A stretch of 8,393 nucleotides of DNA from JAOUEA01 sp035550775. GTDB taxonomy: Bacteria; Actinomycetota; UBA4738; HRBIN12. Shown piece after piece: positions 6,437 through 8,393 of this stretch. The notes beneath the pieces were generated by a model that saw only the letters and a program-made list of their open reading frames with translations, ran no database searches and was not told the origin of the DNA. The number at the start of each line of letters is the position of its first letter. Within the stretch, counting starts at the first letter, position 1. Position numbers and translations under genes: made by a program. The DNA is taken from the NCBI GenBank assembly GCA_035550775.1, contig DASZOO010000208.1, forward strand, positions 1 through 8,393, written 5' to 3'.

Positions 6437-6446
6437 TCAGGATTAC
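6433..6446. promoter_or_regulatory. perfect 6-2-6 inverted repeat over the membrane-protein stop codon
   Basis: GTAATC-AG-GATTAC is a perfect dyad that includes the TAA stop and is AT-rich against a very GC-rich background. The 2-base centre is too tight for an RNA hairpin loop at full pairing, so a DNA-binding dimer site is the likelier reading. It lies about 89 bases before the lon start, a reasonable distance for control of that promoter. Confidence 0.35.
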
Positions 6447-6478
6447 ATCTCGGGAATAGCCTCGCGGTGCCGGTCGTT

Positions 6479-6492
6479 CTTGCACCTGCAAG
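6479..6492. promoter_or_regulatory. perfect 6-2-6 inverted repeat upstream of lon
   Basis: CTTGCA-CC-TGCAAG is a perfect dyad 42 bases before the lon ATG. It shares the 6-2-6 geometry of the dyad centred 46 bases upstream, though not its sequence. Its outer CTTG...CAAG resembles the ends of the HspR-associated inverted repeat (CTTGAGT-N7-ACTCAAG), but the spacing and inner bases do not match, so I do not assign HspR. Confidence 0.38.
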
Positions 6493-6508
6493 GCGGCTCC
6501 GGCCGCTT
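6491..6508 (+). other. RNA hairpin with C(UCCG)G tetraloop in the lon upstream region
   Basis: The stem AGGCGGC/GCCGCTT pairs 7 bases (one G-U) around TCCG, closed by a C-G pair. As RNA this is the cUNCGg tetraloop, known for exceptional stability. It ends 26 bases before the lon ATG and clear of its Shine-Dalgarno. It could be a weak terminator for the upstream operon or a stabilising 5' leader element. The following TTCCTTCG is a poor U-tract, so an intrinsic terminator is uncertain. It overlaps the preceding dyad by two bases. Confidence 0.4.
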
Positions 6509-6534
6509 CCTTCGCGAACCGACGGAGACACGAG

Positions 6535-8393
6535 ATGCCCGAGATCGAGACCCCAGAGATCGACCAGCACGTCCTACCGCTCCTGCCATTGACCACCGGC
6601 GTCGTGCTACCCGGCATGGTCGTGACGCTCACGCTCGAGACCGACGAGGCCCACGCGGCATCCGAGGCCGCGGCGTCGACCGAGGACGCGCTGTTGTTGC
6701 TGGTTCCCAGGGTCGACGGTCGATACGCCCGTGTGGGCACGGTCGCCAAGATCGAGGAGCTCGGCCAGACGCGCTCGGGCGTCGAGGCGCTCGTGATCCG
6801 AGGGCTCTCGCGCGCGGTCGTCGGGGTCGGCGTTCCCGGCACCGGCGAGGCGGTGTGGGTGCAGGCGGAGCCCGTCGATGAACCCGAGCCCAGCCCCCGC
6901 GCCCGCGAGCTCGCTCGTGAGTACCGCGCCGTGCTCGAGAACATCGTCGAGTCCCGGGGCGTGCCGCAGGTCGCGGAGTTCCTGCGTGGCATCGAGGAGC
7001 CGGGCCAGATCGCCGACACCAGCGGCTATTCCCCCGACCTGAGCTTCGAGCAGAAGGTCGAGGTGCTCGAGACCGTCGACGTCGAGGCGCGGTTGGAGCT
7101 CGTGACCGCCTGGGCCAAGGAGACGCTGGCCGAGATCGAGCTGAAGGACAAGATCCGCACCGACGTCAGCGAGGGCATGGAGAAGCGCCAGCGCGAGTTC
7201 CTGCTCCGCGAGCAGATGAGCGCGATCCGCAAGGAGCTCGGCGAGGACGGCGAGGAGGACGTCGTCGAGGAGTACCGGTCGAAGATCGCGGACGCCGGCA
7301 TGCCCGACGAGGTCCGGGAGCAGGCCGACAAGGAGCTCGGCAGGCTCGAGCGCACGAGCGAGCAGTCGCCTGAGTACGGCTGGATCCGGACCTACCTCGA
7401 CTGGCTGATCGACGTGCCGTGGTCGGTCCGCACCGACGACAACCTCGAGATCGCCGAGGCGCGAGCGGTGCTCGACGCCGACCACGAGGGCCTCGACGAC
7501 GTGAAGGACCGCATCCTCGAGTACCTCGCGGTTCGCAAGCTCCGCGCGGAGCGCGAACTGGGCGAGGCCACGGGTCGTGGTTCGGGCGCGATCCTCACGC
7601 TGGTCGGCCCTCCGGGCGTGGGGAAGACCTCGCTCGGCGAGTCGGTCGCGCGCGCGCTCGGTCGGAAGTTCGTGCGGGTCTCGCTCGGCGGCATCCACGA
7701 CGAGGCGGAGATCCGCGGGCACCGGCGCACGTACGTGGGGGCGCTGCCGGGGCGCATCGTGCGGGCCCTGAAGGACGCCGGCTCGAAGAACCCGGTGATG
7801 ATGCTCGACGAGATCGACAAGGTCGGCGCCGACTGGCGGGGCGACCCGTCGAGCGCGCTGCTCGAGGTGCTCGACCCGGCGCAGAACCACACGTTCCGCG
7901 ACCACTACCTCGACGTCGACCTCGACCTGAGCGAGGTGCTGTTCATCACCACGGCGAACGTGGCCGAGACGATCCCCGGCCCGCTGTTCGACCGCATGGA
8001 AGTGATCCGCATCGACGGCTACACCGAGGACGAGAAGGTCGCGATCGCCAGGCACCACCTGGTGGGGCGCCAGCGTGAGCGGGCCGGGCTGCGCGAGGAC
8101 GAGGTCTCGTTCACCGAGGACGCCCTGCGGACGATCGTGGGCGACTACACGCGGGAGGCCGGCGTTCGCAACCTCGAGCGCGAGCTCGGGAAGGCCCTCC
8201 GCAAGGTCGCGACGAAGATCGCCGGCGAGGATGCGCAGACCCCGATCGTGATCGACGTCGACGACGTGCGTGAGTACCTCGGTCGACAGAAGTTCTTCTT
8301 CGAGGCGGCCGAGCGCACCGCCGTGCCGGGCGTGGCCACGGGTCTCGCGGTGACCGGCGTCGGCGGCGACGTGCTGTTCATCGAGGCGAGCCG
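6535..8393 (+). CDS. lon: ATP-dependent protease Lon (LonA type), 3' end cut by window edge
   Basis: Lon degrades misfolded and selected regulatory proteins in the cytoplasm. The window holds 619 codons. Residues about 12-115 form the Lon N-terminal substrate-binding domain (HVLPLLPLTTGVVLPGMVV). A helical, coiled region follows (about 120-300, including EKRQREFLLREQMSAIRKEL). The AAA+ module has Walker A GPPGVGKTS (358-366), Walker B VMMLDEID (421-428), sensor-1 Asn475 in TTAN, an arginine finger in FDRMEV (Arg487) and sensor-2 Arg545 in REAGVRNLER. The start of the protease domain is present (PGVATGLAVTGVGGDVLFIEA), but the catalytic Ser-Lys dyad lies beyond the edge. ATG 6535 has GGAG 7 bases upstream. 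It is separated from the membrane-protein gene by 98 bases containing two dyads and a hairpin, so it probably has its own promoter. I could not identify -35/-10 boxes with confidence. Confidence 0.98.
   Translation, partial: MPEIETPEIDQHVLPLLPLTTGVVLPGMVVTLTLETDEAHAASEAAASTEDALLLLVPRVDGRYARVGTVAKIEELGQTRSGVEALVIRGLSRAVVGVGVPGTGEAVWVQAEPVDEPEPSPRARELAREYRAVLENIVESRGVPQVAEFLRGIEEPGQIADTSGYSPDLSFEQKVEVLETVDVEARLELVTAWAKETLAEIELKDKIRTDVSEGMEKRQREFLLREQMSAIRKELGEDGEEDVVEEYRSKIADAGMPDEVREQADKELGRLERTSEQSPEYGWIRTYLDWLIDVPWSVRTDDNLEIAEARAVLDADHEGLDDVKDRILEYLAVRKLRAERELGEATGRGSGAILTLVGPPGVGKTSLGESVARALGRKFVRVSLGGIHDEAEIRGHRRTYVGALPGRIVRALKDAGSKNPVMMLDEIDKVGADWRGDPSSALLEVLDPAQNHTFRDHYLDVDLDLSEVLFITTANVAETIPGPLFDRMEVIRIDGYTEDEKVAIARHHLVGRQRERAGLREDEVSFTEDALRTIVGDYTREAGVRNLERELGKALRKVATKIAGEDAQTPIVIDVDDVREYLGRQKFFFEAAERTAVPGVATGLAVTGVGGDVLFIEAS

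Noticed and set aside
6504..6519. CGC...GCGAAC upstream of lon as a ClgR-type site
   Set aside because: The gap between CGC and GCG is 7 bases, whereas the ClgR pattern I recall has 5. The match is not good enough to name.
1..8393. CRISPR arrays, tRNA or rRNA genes, insertion sequences, attachment sites, origins
   Set aside because: No regularly spaced repeats, cloverleaf, transposase or integrase motifs, or terminal repeats were seen, and genes fill nearly the whole window.

Overview
The window is very GC-rich (roughly 70% by eye, with G or C dominating third codon positions). Its gene families (DrrA-type ABC ATPase, MBL/double-rhodanese protein, PEP-synthase-like phosphotransferase) fit a high-GC actinobacterium. 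I cannot place it below phylum. Nothing suggests an island: no tRNA, rRNA, transposase, integrase, CRISPR array or change in base composition is visible.

Layout from left to right. (1) 1-761, minus: an ABC ATPase of the drug-exporter DrrA class, cut by the left edge. A possible 27-residue small ORF (773-856, minus) with a strong Shine-Dalgarno sits immediately upstream of it. (2) 762-944: divergent control region holding a perfect 7-3-7 dyad at 884-900. (3) 945-2342, plus: a metallo-beta-lactamase-fold protein of the persulfide dioxygenase type fused to two rhodanese domains, probably for sulfane-sulfur handling. (4) 2365-3333, minus: a membrane-anchored, purple-acid-phosphatase-like metallophosphoesterase, convergent with (3). 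(5) 3334-3473: second divergent control region with repeated CGACCC half-sites. (6) 3474-5525 and 5522-6436, plus: a two-gene operon with an ATGA overlap, encoding a compact PEP-synthase/rifampicin-phosphotransferase-like enzyme and an unrecognised membrane protein with a soluble C-terminal domain. (7) 6437-6534: short gap with two 6-2-6 dyads and a C(UCCG)G-loop hairpin. (8) 6535 to the right edge, plus: ATP-dependent protease Lon, cut before its proteolytic Ser-Lys dyad.

Most genes look like ordinary chromosomal housekeeping or stress functions. The least explained part is the phosphotransferase/membrane-protein pair with a phosphatase divergent to it. The acceptor of the phosphoryl group is unknown, and the membrane partner matches no family I recognise. 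The small ORF ahead of the ABC gene and the dyads between genes are the other items that standard annotation would probably miss.
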